64,000 bases of DNA from Lachnospiraceae bacterium (GCA_009911195.1 QXWV01000002.1:1-64000); one strand, 5' to 3'; shown: positions 54,879 through 63,830, numbered from the stretch's first letter. Made by a program: numbers and translations. The notes: a model not told the origin generated them from the letters alone.

Positions 54879-56045
54879 TTATACTGATATTTTCCTCATT
54901 GGATAATTTCCATAAACACTGTCAGTATTCCATTCATCTATGGAAAGAACCTTTACCTGCTCTATCAGCTTTTTTCCATTCCCTAAATTATCCTGGAGAG
55001 CAAAGCGGAGTTCTACTTTCAATCTATTTCTAAGTCTTTTTCTAGTTGTAGCATCTCCATTTGGGTATTCAAGGATATATATGTACTGAACTGGTTTATG
55101 TTTATTCAGTAATCTTAAATAATGTAATGAGTCATAAAACTTTCGTGCCACGATTGATATTTTTTTTATCTGTAATTGGTTCAAATGCCGCGGGGTTTTC
55201 CGCATTGGCAATACATGCATTCTTATATTCCACCATAAGGATATTCTCAGCATTTTCAATCAAAAAATCAACATCATTAATGTGTATCCCTGCATTATGA
55301 TAGTCTTCATGCATTTTATCCGTTGCCCATACGGCCTTTGAACAATCCATTCTATATGCAGACTGACTGTATATCGCTTCATCATCATTTATCCCAGGGA
55401 ATGCTTTTTTTATATCATCTGTAGTAGCGTTGCGGCTTTTGTACAAATTATGAAACAGCACCTGTTCCTTACTTGTACGTCGAATTTCTAAATATTTTGC
55501 AAAATTATAACTATGCGTTGCCACAAAAATCTGAACCCCATTTTTTTGTAATTCCAACAAAATTTCTGCAACAAGAGGATACAATTCAGGATTTATATTT
55601 GCCTCCGGTTCATCCCATAAAAGGATTGTTCCCTCTTCTAAAAGGCCATTCCATATCAATTTCCAAAGCAATCCTAATTTGCGCAACCCTTCTGCCTCCA
55701 ATGAAAAATCCACTTTCCGCCCATCGTTTTTTAACATATAAAAGGAATCATTTTCTAAAATCACTGTTCCTTCAATCACAGCGCTGATTTTATCCAGAAT
55801 TCCATCTGATACTTTGTAATAGCAATATCCTTCCCTGTTTTCCGCATTTTTCAGGGCATTGCTATCTTTTAGGCTATTGGAGAAAAATTGTACCAATCTT
55901 TTTGTTTTTCCCTGGTCTGTCTGCCTGATTGGCCACTGTGTTGCTGCATAAATCATTTTTAAAATAGTTGTCTTTCCAACCCCGTTCCCACCTATCAAGA
56001 CATTTATTCCATCACATTTAAAATATCAATTGTTTTAATTGCCAT
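54879..56045 (-). pseudogene. AAA ATPase joined to PD-(D/E)XK-like nuclease, frameshifted
   Basis: A degraded gene with two lesions. MAIKTIDILN (from 56045, behind GGAGG) should lead to the ATPase, but a deletion/frameshift near 56005 intervenes before CDGINVLIGGNGVGKTT (Walker A). Walker B with signature-like sequence (GTILLWDEPEANINP, THSYNFAKYL) follows. The chain then runs into HINDVDFLIENAENILMVEY-KN, an Asp...Glu-x-Lys arrangement as in PD-(D/E)XK nucleases. A T8 tract (55160-55167, A8 in the mRNA) shifts the frame. Removing one base restores SIVARKFYDSLHYLRLL through to 54879. ATPase-nuclease pairs of this sort are often phage-defence systems (inference). Confidence 0.7.
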
Positions 56046-56149
56046 AACCAACTGCCTCCGTCCTGATTTCGTTTCCTTCGCTATTTGTATTATGCCCTGC
56101 CTGTATTTTTGTACACAACCAGGGAAAATGCCCAATATTATCCATCCCC

Positions 56150-57535
56150 TTATTCCTGCTCCACCCCATTCAAAACCCCAATGAACACAGGAATGTCCGT
56201 CCGCTCCTCCACAATGGCATAAAGAAAGGGTTTCTTTAAATATACATAGAAAATTTCTATCTCAGGCTCATCCGCTGCTTCCGCTACCACTTCCTCTACG
56301 GTCGCCGCTACCGCTTCCGTTCCCAGTTCCCCCACGGAAATATCGGTCTTGTGAATTATCCTGCTGATGTAAATATTTTTCCCAGGACTGATACCTATCC
56401 CCTGAAACTGCGCCGTTTTCACATCAAATGCGTTCTCCATTCCCATCCCGGCCAGCATATCCTCCAATTCCGCTTCATAGTCCGCCTGGAACTTGGGCAT
56501 GCCGGTTTCCACAACCACTTCCGTTTTGGCATCTGCCAAAAGATGGCGGAAATATTCCCCATCTATTTCCTGTATATACCCTTCCGGGCTTATCCCCTCC
56601 TTTGGCAGCAGCGCCACGAACCGATACCCTTCCTTATAAGGTTTTATAAAACCGGTTACATTTTCATCCTCTATATAGGTTCTTTCCGTAGAATACATAA
56701 AAGGCACGTTCTCCTGAACCCCTTCCCCATTGGTAAAGATGCTGTCTCTCACTTGGTAAGACTCGTAAATCCATTTCCAATCGGCATCGAATACAGCCGT
56801 ATTCACCAGATACATCACCGCATCTTCCTCCATGTCGTCCAATAGGTTCTTTATCTTCCCATCCGTCTTTTCTTCCGTCCAGGCATTTATGCTTTGCAAC
56901 GTATTCTTATTGAAAGGGGCTTTATAAATATCCGCATTATAGTAGAGGGCATTTTTGCGCAGGAAGTCATCCTCTACTTTTAGCTGCTGTCCATCTTCGT
57001 TAAACCAGATTGCATTGGCCAGTTTCAAGCTGGCCGCTTCCGTGTCCGTCAGCCCATCCATCCATTTTTTCAAATTATCATTCAGGCCGTCCAGCTCCTG
57101 GTTTTTCGCCATTACGGACATCATCTGGGAAAGGGTATCCCCCTGAGCCCCATTGGCTGTCATGGACAGAACCGCCAATACCGATACCGGCGATATCATT
57201 ACATTGTCCCCTTCCCCCTTTTTTACATTCTCTTTCAAAAGGGAAATGGCAAAATCTGTAGCATCCATGGCGAAAATTTCCTCAGGGCTTCCCCCTTCCA
57301 TCGGCTGCCCCCCTTCCTCCCCATCTGCGGCTTCTCCTACTTTTCCGTTTTCCTCCTGTTCCAGGTTCATTTCCTTCCCTTCCCACTGCTGCATCAAATC
57401 TACACATTCTTCCTGTTGATTTTCCCTTGCCGTCTGCTCCCCGCTGCCCTGCTTCCCCCCTGCACAGCCGCAGACAAAGACCATGGCATATATGCAAAAT
57501 GAAACAACTGCCGATAAGCTTTTCCCGTTTTTCAT
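56150..57535 (-). CDS. Serpin-family protease inhibitor, predicted lipoprotein
   Basis: Serine protease inhibitor with the serpin fold, 461 residues. An N-terminal lipoprotein signal (MVFVCGCAGGKQ) and an acidic linker of about 70 residues precede the domain. Serpin features: ISPVSVLAVLSMTANGAQGDT, LVNTAVFDADW, MPKFQADYEAEL and the final PFLYAIVEERTDIPVFIGVL. The hinge GTEAVAATVEEV has the small-residue pattern of inhibitory serpins, so it should be active. The loop after it (VVAEAADEPE) is acidic and gives Glu or Ala at the expected P1 site. It probably guards the cell surface from host or competitor proteases. Confidence 0.93.
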   Translation of the reverse strand: MKNGKSLSAVVSFCIYAMVFVCGCAGGKQGSGEQTARENQQEECVDLMQQWEGKEMNLEQEENGKVGEAADGEEGGQPMEGGSPEEIFAMDATDFAISLLKENVKKGEGDNVMISPVSVLAVLSMTANGAQGDTLSQMMSVMAKNQELDGLNDNLKKWMDGLTDTEAASLKLANAIWFNEDGQQLKVEDDFLRKNALYYNADIYKAPFNKNTLQSINAWTEEKTDGKIKNLLDDMEEDAVMYLVNTAVFDADWKWIYESYQVRDSIFTNGEGVQENVPFMYSTERTYIEDENVTGFIKPYKEGYRFVALLPKEGISPEGYIQEIDGEYFRHLLADAKTEVVVETGMPKFQADYEAELEDMLAGMGMENAFDVKTAQFQGIGISPGKNIYISRIIHKTDISVGELGTEAVAATVEEVVAEAADEPEIEIFYVYLKKPFLYAIVEERTDIPVFIGVLNGVEQE

Positions 57536-57643
57536 ACCAACTTACTCCTTTTCCCATGAAGCACTCTTTATTTTTGCTGGTGCAGCCTTTCCCTGGCTCA
57601 CTTATTTCAATACCGTTAGTGCAAGAATAAACATGCCAGCACA

Positions 57644-58045
57644 CTAAATCCCCACATTCCCACTATTCACTCCGGCTTGTCTGCCTTCCAGCGGAAGCCA
57701 ATCCAGTACCCTCTTTATATATCTGTTCCAAAAATCCCATTCATGGGCGCCAGGCCCTTCTTCATATGTTACGTTGAATCCCAGTTTTTTCAAATATTCC
57801 TACGCCAGCCATTTAGGGTTCTTATCGCTCTTTGCCACTTTATCCAAATCGCCGAAAATACTTTCCGCATATGCTCTGCTTTGCAGGAAAAAGGGAACAT
57901 CATCCGTTCTTTTTTCGATATCATCTATTATGGAAGCTACCGACAATCCGGCAATACAGCCAAAAGTCTCATGATATTTCAACCCATTCCTCATCGCTCC
58001 GTATCCGCCCATGGACAGCCCGGCGATATAGGTGTCCTCTCTTTG
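57644..58045 (-). pseudogene. Alpha/beta-hydrolase esterase remnant
   Basis: Second half of an esterase of the tributyrin-esterase/EstA type. The nucleophile elbow reads TYIAGLSMGGYGAMRNGL, later ...SDKNPKWLA, then an in-frame TAG (about 57800), then the remainder EYLKKLGFNVTYEEGPGAHEW with the catalytic His and a proper end at 57644. The N-terminal half, including the oxyanion hole, is missing. The 5' truncation and the nonsense codon both show it is dead. Confidence 0.8.
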
Positions 58046-58120
58046 CCGCCAATGCCTTTGTGATTCTTTGTTTTATCATAACATAGGATGGTGCAAAGAA
58101 GCTATCTTTGTTATGCAAAA

Positions 58121-58148
58121 AAGATGCCCCTTTGTCCTGGGGCATCTT
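58121..58148 (-). terminator. Intrinsic terminator of the PTS operon
   Basis: AAGATGCCCC-TTTGTCCT-GGGGCATCTT, 10-bp perfect stem. On the minus strand it is followed by TTTTTTGC. It lies 90 bp after the stop of the EIIBCA gene. Confidence 0.9.
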
Positions 58149-58237
58149 CCGCAATATCCCTTTTGCGTTTTTAGAGTAGAGTTTTTAATCCCAACATCAT
58201 CTCCCAAAGCAAATGTGGGGAACTGAATTCCTAAACA

Positions 58238-60163
58238 TCATTCATCAACAGTGATAAGCTTCTCCATTGGCTTTACCGCGCCTGTTTTGACCACATTACA
58301 GGATGGATAATCATCACTGTTTGTCAGCAGTATGGCTGATGTTGTGCTGAATCCTGCCGCTTTAATTTTGGAAATATCAAATGTCATAAGTTTCTGTCCG
58401 GCTTTCACCTTGCTGCCTTCAGATACTAAAACTGTAAATCCGTCACCATTCATTTTTACGGTATCCACCCCAACATGGATTAGAAGTTCCATTCCTCCCG
58501 GTCCGGTAATACCAATGGCATGGCGCGTTTCGGCCATAGAAGATATCTCCCCGTCAAAAGGCGCTGCAACTTCCCCCGTCTCTGGTTCAATACCAACGCC
58601 ATCCCCCAAAACACCGGAGGCAAATGTCTCATCCGGAATACTTTCTCTCGCAATAACATTTCCCTGAATCGGGGCATAAATTACCTTTTCCTCATTTCCA
58701 CTCTTTGCTTCTTCTTTTGTTGTATCTTCTGTTGTATCATCAGTCCCTGCTTCATTCCCCAATACCTTTTTCGTCTGTTCCTCTTCATCCTTATATCCGA
58801 ATATCCACGTCAGTGCAAAGGAAACGCCTATGGAAATTGCCATCATCAAAATATACTGGACCGGCATATTCAGGCAGAGCAGGACACCAAACAAACCGGT
58901 TACACCTGTTCCGCTGGCACCAAGCTGTGTAACAGAAGCGAAGAGGGCACCGCATGCACCGCCAATACAACCGCAAATAAAAGGCTTAAAATACCGCATA
59001 TTTACACCAAAAATCGCCGGCTCTGTAATACCCATAAATGCACTGAAGGCGGAAGGGAGCGCCATGGATTTGGTCCTTGCATTCTTTGTCTTGACTGCAA
59101 CTGCAAGTGTTGCTGCACCCTGTGCCAAATTTGCTGCAGATGCCAGTGGCAGCCAATATGTAACCCCATACTTTGCAAGCTGCCCCACATCAATGATGGT
59201 ATACATATGATGGATTCCTGCGACAACCGTCGGTGCATAGAATGCCCCCATAATGAAACTTCCAATACCCAACGGAAGCGCTATCAGCCACTGAATGCCA
59301 TCAATAATGCCATTTTCGATTACAACAAACAAGGGGCCAATGACAGAATATGTCAAATAACCTGTCACAAATACACTCACCAAAGGTGTCACGAATAAAT
59401 CAAACATTTCCGGCACCACCTTATGCAGCTTCTTTTCAATAAAACACATTACCCACACGGCAATGATAACTGGAATAACATGCCCCTGATAGCCGATTAA
59501 ATCAATTTCATATAATCCGAACCATACGCTCTGCCTGACATGTACACCCTCCGTTGCAACCGTCCATGCATTCTGCAGGTTCGGGTGAATCATTAGCATG
59601 CCGATGACCGCCCCCAGATATGGATTGCCTCCAAATGCCTTCGCCGCACTGTATGCAATCAAAATAGGCAGGAAGGTATAGGCCACATTGCTGAACAGAT
59701 TTGCAAATACAAATATGGAACTGCTGGTATCCAATGCTAAAAATTCATTATTTACCATAAAGTTTAATGCTTCCATAATCCCCATCAGGAAACCGCTGGC
59801 TACTATTGCCGGTATAATAGGCACAAAGATATCTCCCAATGTCTTGATAGCACGCTTGAAAACATTCTGCTGTGCGGCAGCGGCCTGCTTCACTTCCGCC
59901 TTTGTAGCAGCAGACAGTCCTGAGACCTGAAGGAATTCGTCATATACCTTATTTACCGTTCCCGTACCAAGGATAATTTGAAGCTGTCCCGATGCAAAAA
60001 AGACGCCTTTCACACCTTCAATTTCCTCCACTGCCTTGCTGTCGCATTTGCCATTGTCCGCGATTACGAGACGCAGACGTGTAGCACAGTGCGCTGCGGA
60101 AACCAAATTTTCTTTTTTCCCTACTTTTTCATAGATTTGCTCTGCGACCTTCCTATAATCCAT
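58238..60163 (-). CDS. PTS EIIBCA, sucrose/trehalose/beta-glucoside type
   Basis: Three-domain sugar permease, 641 residues. IIB at the N-terminus has phospho-Cys26 in SAAHCATRLRLV. A IIC domain of about ten helices (about 105-460, FVPIIPAIVASGFLMGIMEA, HHMYTIIDVGQLAKYGVTYW, FMGITEPAIFGVNMRYF) follows, and a C-terminal Glc-type IIA has His563 in LLIHVGVDTVKMNG. IIB closely resembles trehalose and sucrose transporters. The substrate cannot be fixed. The start at 60163 follows GAGGAAGAT. It is the second gene after the metallo-hydrolase, presumably under the LacI-type regulator upstream. No phospho-glycosidase is encoded beside it. Confidence 0.94.
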   Translation of the reverse strand: MDYRKVAEQIYEKVGKKENLVSAAHCATRLRLVIADNGKCDSKAVEEIEGVKGVFFASGQLQIILGTGTVNKVYDEFLQVSGLSAATKAEVKQAAAAQQNVFKRAIKTLGDIFVPIIPAIVASGFLMGIMEALNFMVNNEFLALDTSSSIFVFANLFSNVAYTFLPILIAYSAAKAFGGNPYLGAVIGMLMIHPNLQNAWTVATEGVHVRQSVWFGLYEIDLIGYQGHVIPVIIAVWVMCFIEKKLHKVVPEMFDLFVTPLVSVFVTGYLTYSVIGPLFVVIENGIIDGIQWLIALPLGIGSFIMGAFYAPTVVAGIHHMYTIIDVGQLAKYGVTYWLPLASAANLAQGAATLAVAVKTKNARTKSMALPSAFSAFMGITEPAIFGVNMRYFKPFICGCIGGACGALFASVTQLGASGTGVTGLFGVLLCLNMPVQYILMMAISIGVSFALTWIFGYKDEEEQTKKVLGNEAGTDDTTEDTTKEEAKSGNEEKVIYAPIQGNVIARESIPDETFASGVLGDGVGIEPETGEVAAPFDGEISSMAETRHAIGITGPGGMELLIHVGVDTVKMNGDGFTVLVSEGSKVKAGQKLMTFDISKIKAAGFSTTSAILLTNSDDYPSCNVVKTGAVKPMEKLITVDE

Positions 60164-60292
60164 ATCTTCCTCTCTTTCCGTGCCGTACATGGCACATTTT
60201 TGCCAGCCGTTCCCGCCGAATCCAGAACTGCGGCTTTTCATGATTTTGTATTTTATAGCATTATTCTGACAGGCATCCCCGGGCAGATGCCT

Positions 60293-61126
60293 TTAAAACA
60301 ACACTTTCATACCATCATAAGCGGCAATCATTCCATTTTCCTTTGCGAACTCTTCCAACTGCTCATGAGTCATTTCACCGTTATGTGAAAAATGATTGAT
60401 TACTTTCACCGTATCCTTATGGATACAGCCATGTTCTTCCAGCAGCTTTGCGAATGCAATATCATCCGGCAGCCCCATATGGTAGCCGTCAATCTGCTTC
60501 CTTCCCATAGTAGCGTCTAAAGATATCAGATTATATTTGCAGCCAAAAATATAATCCCATGCCTCTTCGCTCAGGTTCATGCCTGTATCATGGGCATATA
60601 AAAGGCATTTTCCATCCTTTTCTATGATATAAATAAAGCATGTTTCCCTTACGTCATGATCCGCCGGCACTGGAATAATATGATATCCATCCACCGTAAA
60701 ATCGCCAAAGGGCTTAAGCCTTACAAATCTGACCGCGTCATCCAGAGGATGTACCTTAAACCGGTCAATCAGCACCGCATCATAAAAAGCCTTTTCCACC
60801 GCTTCATTTCCATACACGTACAGCATACCTTTTGCATTATGCCCAAAATGCTCATGCCTGTGAATCAGTTCAACCGGGAAGAAATGGTCCATATGGGAAT
60901 GCGTCACCAATAAATGTTCTATCTGGCCCAACTGTAAAGAATAGTTAATGGCATGGGTATAAGTGTCCGGCGGAAAATCAATCAGAATCTTTCCGTCCAC
61001 CATCGACTGCGTCCTTGTACGCAATTCCTTTCCTCCGGCCGCCCTTGCCCTTTTACAGATTTCACAGCTACAAAAGAGGGCCGGCCATCCCTCTGCTGCT
61101 GCAGTGCCCAAATATTGTATTTCCAT
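60293..61126 (-). CDS. MBL-fold metallo-hydrolase, PhnP-like
   Basis: Metallo-beta-lactamase-fold hydrolase, 277 residues. The metal motif is VTHSHMDHFFP (His76, His78, Asp80, His81), with further ligands in VPADHDVRETC, YAHDTG and INHFSHNG. Near the N-terminus FCSCEICKRA matches the structural zinc site of PhnP-type phosphodiesterases. It leads the PTS operon and is 129 bp upstream of the EIIBCA gene, so it may act on a phosphorylated sugar imported by it (inference). The start at 61126 follows AAAAGGAG. Confidence 0.88.
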   Translation of the reverse strand: MEIQYLGTAAAEGWPALFCSCEICKRARAAGGKELRTRTQSMVDGKILIDFPPDTYTHAINYSLQLGQIEHLLVTHSHMDHFFPVELIHRHEHFGHNAKGMLYVYGNEAVEKAFYDAVLIDRFKVHPLDDAVRFVRLKPFGDFTVDGYHIIPVPADHDVRETCFIYIIEKDGKCLLYAHDTGMNLSEEAWDYIFGCKYNLISLDATMGRKQIDGYHMGLPDDIAFAKLLEEHGCIHKDTVKVINHFSHNGEMTHEQLEEFAKENGMIAAYDGMKVLF

Positions 61127-61234
61127 TGCAATCTCCTTTTCATGAAACGAGCGTACCGCCCCTGGCTTAAATACAAGTATCGTATATCAGTTTCGCCGAA
61201 TATCCGGTATAACAGCCATTGCATTATCGGTTTT

Positions 61235-61258
61235 GTAATCGGTTAAGTTACCGGTTAC
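61235..61258. promoter_or_regulatory. Operator A of the LacI-type regulator
   Basis: GTAATCGGTTAAGTTACCGG followed by TTAC. Its inverse, GTAACCGGTAACTTAACCGATTAC, is almost the same as operator B at 61317-61343. It lies just downstream of the -10 of the operon promoter, where a repressor would block initiation. Confidence 0.7.
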
Positions 61259-61270
61259 TTTATGTTTTAT

Positions 61271-61299
61271 ACAATATCACATTTTTATTGGAATGTCAA
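61271..61299 (-). promoter_or_regulatory. Sigma-A promoter of the metallo-hydrolase/PTS operon
   Basis: Minus strand TTGACA (61299-61294), 17 bases, TATTGT (61276-61271). Operator A begins 12 bases beyond the -10. Confidence 0.85.
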
Positions 61300-61316
61300 T
61301 AAGTCTTTCCCAAAAT

Positions 61317-61343
61317 ATAACCGGTTACTTAACCAGTTATTAC
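61317..61343. promoter_or_regulatory. Operator B of the LacI-type regulator
   Basis: ATAACCGGTTACTTAACCAG followed by TTATTAC, with an internal TAACCGGTTA palindrome. It is a near-copy of operator A in opposite orientation, 82 bp away centre to centre. It lies just upstream of the regulator's -35 box, so loop formation and autoregulation are plausible. Confidence 0.7.
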
Positions 61344-61349
61344 TTGTAA

Positions 61350-61378
61350 TTGATTTTCCGAACCCTTACTGCTATACT
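61350..61378 (+). promoter_or_regulatory. Sigma-A promoter of the LacI-type regulator gene
   Basis: TTGATT (61350-61355), 17 bases, TATACT (61373-61378), 52 bases before the start codon. Confidence 0.85.
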
Positions 61379-61430
61379 AAAGATAATTAAAAAAGATTTA
61401 CTGCCGTTATGGGCAACTTTGGAGGTTTCT

Positions 61431-62456
61431 ATGGATAAAAAAAAAGTAACATTTGAAGATATTGCAAAGTACACTAACTTTTCCAAAACAACGATATCCC
61501 GGTACTTTAATAATCCGGATTCCCTGACCGTAGAAAACCAGGATATCATCGCACAGGCACTTATTGATTTAGATTATCAGGAAAACAAACTGGCCAAAGT
61601 ACTGGCAAACGGCAAAAGTGAATTCGTCGGCATCATTGTCCCTAATCTTTATCTGCATTATTATGCGGAAATATTAAATCAGATTCTGGCTACTTATGAA
61701 GCTTTTGGATATAAATTTTTAGTCTTTGTAAGCAAAAACAATATAGAAACCGAACGGAAATATATTCAGGAACTGCTCGCATACAAGATTGAGGGCATGA
61801 TTATCTTAAGCCATACGATTTCTTCTAAGGAACTTGCCACTTATGGTATTCCAATTGTTGCTATTGAACGCGAAGCCCAGTATGTAAACAGCGTAAACAC
61901 CGATAACTATATGGGTGCGGTACAGGCAACCAGCCTGCTTTTCAAAACCAACTGTGATGTTTTAATACACATCAATTCCATCGTCCAGCAGAATGTTCCC
62001 GCCTATGGGCGCATCCAGGGCTTTAAGGATACCTGCATGGAACATAATATCAAGCATGAGTTGATTTTAAGGGATTTAGGGCATTCACATCAGGAAATCC
62101 ATAACTGTATGTTGGAAATATACGAATACTTGGAGCAAAAATATCCAAATCAGAAGAAGGGGCTATTCATGGCAAACGATACCCATGCCAATAATATGCT
62201 GAATATTATTTTCCGGAAATACGGAACATGGCCTGATGAATACCGTATCATCGGTTTTGATGATTCCCCTATTGCAGGCGAAGCAATCATCCCAACCAGC
62301 ACTATCGGACAGCAAATTGATAAAATGGCATACGAGGCAATGGAGCTGCTGGTATCGCTGATGAATGAGAGAAAAAAGCGTCGCCCCAAACCACAAACGG
62401 AACTAATCCACAAGAATGTGACCCCTATTTTAGTCAGGCGGGAAACAACAGATTAA
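61431..62456 (+). CDS. LacI-family transcriptional regulator
   Basis: Sugar-responsive DNA-binding protein, 341 residues. The N-terminal HTH is VTFEDIAKYTNFSKTTISRY with the hinge helix NKLAKVLANGKS. A periplasmic-binding-protein-like sensor follows (FVGIIVPNLYLHYYAEILNQ, VNTDNYMGAVQATSLL, IIGFDDSPIAGEAIIP). GGAGG lies five bases before the ATG at 61431. An in-frame extension to 61350 overlaps the promoter and is not coding. It is divergent from the metallo-hydrolase/PTS operon and most likely represses it through the two operators between them. The inducer is probably a PTS sugar phosphate. Confidence 0.95.
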   Translation: MDKKKVTFEDIAKYTNFSKTTISRYFNNPDSLTVENQDIIAQALIDLDYQENKLAKVLANGKSEFVGIIVPNLYLHYYAEILNQILATYEAFGYKFLVFVSKNNIETERKYIQELLAYKIEGMIILSHTISSKELATYGIPIVAIEREAQYVNSVNTDNYMGAVQATSLLFKTNCDVLIHINSIVQQNVPAYGRIQGFKDTCMEHNIKHELILRDLGHSHQEIHNCMLEIYEYLEQKYPNQKKGLFMANDTHANNMLNIIFRKYGTWPDEYRIIGFDDSPIAGEAIIPTSTIGQQIDKMAYEAMELLVSLMNERKKRRPKPQTELIHKNVTPILVRRETTD

Positions 62457-62494
62457 TTTGTATACTACAATGCATATATGCTATTAAACGAAAT

Positions 62495-62526
62495 TCAGGA
62501 GAAAGACCTTTGCGCCTCTCTCCTGA
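62495..62526. terminator. Hairpin between convergent genes
   Basis: TCAGGAGA at 62495-62502 is closely inverted as TCTCCTGA at 62519-62526, between the LacI and aldo/keto reductase stops. No T-run follows on either strand, so it is a weak or non-canonical terminator. Confidence 0.4.
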
Positions 62527-62548
62527 TTCCATGCAGCATTCTTTGCCC

Positions 62549-63673
62549 TTATTCAAACACGGCCGCACACTCCTTCAGCCACTCGATGACACGTATTTGC
62601 TGCGGGCATGCTTTTTCACACTGGCCACAGGCTATGCATTGGGAAGCTGTTCCGGCCTTCCCGGTGGCCTGGGCATAGCTGTTTTTCCCTTCTTCTATCT
62701 TTTCCCACACCAGTTGCTTGTTCCGCGCCGCAAAAATATCAGGAATAGGAATATGTTTCGGACAGCCCGCCGTACAATAATGGCAGGATGTACAGGGGAT
62801 GGAAGGAATCCCTTCCAGCGCCTCCTGCGCTTTCCTGATTACCTTCTTTTCCTCGGCATTTAACGGTTCAAAATCCTTCATATAGGAAAGATTATCTATC
62901 ATCTGCCCCATATCCGACATGCCGGAAAGCACAGTGATAATCCCATCCAGAGAAGCGGCATAACGGATTGCCCACGAAGCATAGGATGCACCGGAATCCG
63001 TTTCATCAAAAATTTTCCGCACTGAGGCCGGTGGCTGTGCCAGCGCCCCTCCTTTGACAGGTTCCATTATAATAACGGGTTTTCCATGTTTTCTGGCCAC
63101 TTCATAGTTTGCCCTCGCCGCCACATCCGGGTTTTCCCAGTCCGCATAATTAATCTGAAGCTGGACAAATTCCGCATCGGGATGTGCGGTTAGGATTTCA
63201 TCCAAAATCTCCGGCGATGCATGGAAAGAGAATCCCCAATGCTTAATCAAGCCTTTTTCCTTTTGCTTTTTTACAAAATCCCAAAGGCCGTATTCTTCAT
63301 ATTTCTTATAATTGTCCTCCTGCAGCGCATGAAGCAGATAGAAATCAAAATACCCTGCCCCTGTCCGTTCCAGGCTGGTTTCAAACTGCTGCTTTGCCAA
63401 CTTCTCATCGCTGGCGCTCATCCACGCGCACATCTTCGTGGCCAGAAAATAGCTTTCCCGGGGATAACGCTCCACCAACGCGGCTTTCGCCGCCCGTTCC
63501 GACTCTCCGCCGTCATAGACATAGGCCGTGTCAAAATAATTCAGACCTGCGTCCATAAAAGAATCCACCATTTTCTTCGTCTGCTCAATATCTATTTTCC
63601 CCGATTCTTCCTTTGGCAGACGCATAAGCCCAAAACCCAGTTTTGGTATTGATTCACCTAAATAATGTTCCAT
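62549..63673 (-). CDS. Aldo/keto reductase with C-terminal 4Fe-4S domain
   Basis: 374 residues. The N-terminal aldo/keto reductase barrel holds the tetrad: Asp and Tyr in NYFDTAYVYDGGESE, Lys in LATKMCAW, His in YLLHALQ. The C-terminus carries two ferredoxin-like clusters, CTSCHYCTAGCPKHIPIP and CIACGQCEKACPQQ. This variant is common in anaerobes. Its electron donor may be ferredoxin rather than only NADPH (inference). The start at 63673 follows GGGGGTAAAC, and ATG at 63685 is an alternative. The substrate is unknown. Confidence 0.93.
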   Translation of the reverse strand: MEHYLGESIPKLGFGLMRLPKEESGKIDIEQTKKMVDSFMDAGLNYFDTAYVYDGGESERAAKAALVERYPRESYFLATKMCAWMSASDEKLAKQQFETSLERTGAGYFDFYLLHALQEDNYKKYEEYGLWDFVKKQKEKGLIKHWGFSFHASPEILDEILTAHPDAEFVQLQINYADWENPDVAARANYEVARKHGKPVIIMEPVKGGALAQPPASVRKIFDETDSGASYASWAIRYAASLDGIITVLSGMSDMGQMIDNLSYMKDFEPLNAEEKKVIRKAQEALEGIPSIPCTSCHYCTAGCPKHIPIPDIFAARNKQLVWEKIEEGKNSYAQATGKAGTASQCIACGQCEKACPQQIRVIEWLKECAAVFE

Positions 63674-63746
63674 GTTTACCCCCATTTCTGTGCTGTCTTT
63701 CAGCGCATATCTCCGGATATTGAGATTTGATACCCAGATAATTACC

Positions 63747-63775
63747 AGTATATATGATTGCCCATGGAAAAACAA
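63747..63775 (-). promoter_or_regulatory. Sigma-A promoter of the aldo/keto reductase gene
   Basis: Minus strand TTGTTT (63775-63770), 17 bases, TATACT (63752-63747), about 75 bases before the start codon and directly after the upstream gene's terminator. Confidence 0.7.
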
Positions 63776-63780
63776 CACGA

Positions 63781-63817
63781 AAATCCGGAGAGTGGCTTTT
63801 TTGCCCTCTCCGGATTT
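63781..63817. terminator. Intrinsic terminator of the partial gene at the right edge
   Basis: AAATCCGGAGAG and CTCTCCGGATTT form a 12-bp stem. The minus-strand tail is TTCGTGTTGTTTTTCC. It lies 13 bp after the stop of the partial gene. Confidence 0.8.
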
Positions 63818-63830
63818 GTTTTCCATATCC

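Noticed and set aside
55132-55998. Intact 288-residue ATPase gene
   Set aside because: Its apparent start is inside the Walker A region and lacks the first strand, and its end is a frameshift product (NINRGTKVL) after the T8 tract.
58520-59398. Long plus-strand open frame opposite the PTS gene (292 codons)
   Set aside because: It lies wholly antisense to the conserved EIIC coding sequence, has no ribosome site and its protein is rich in Cys/Ile/Asn without domain features.
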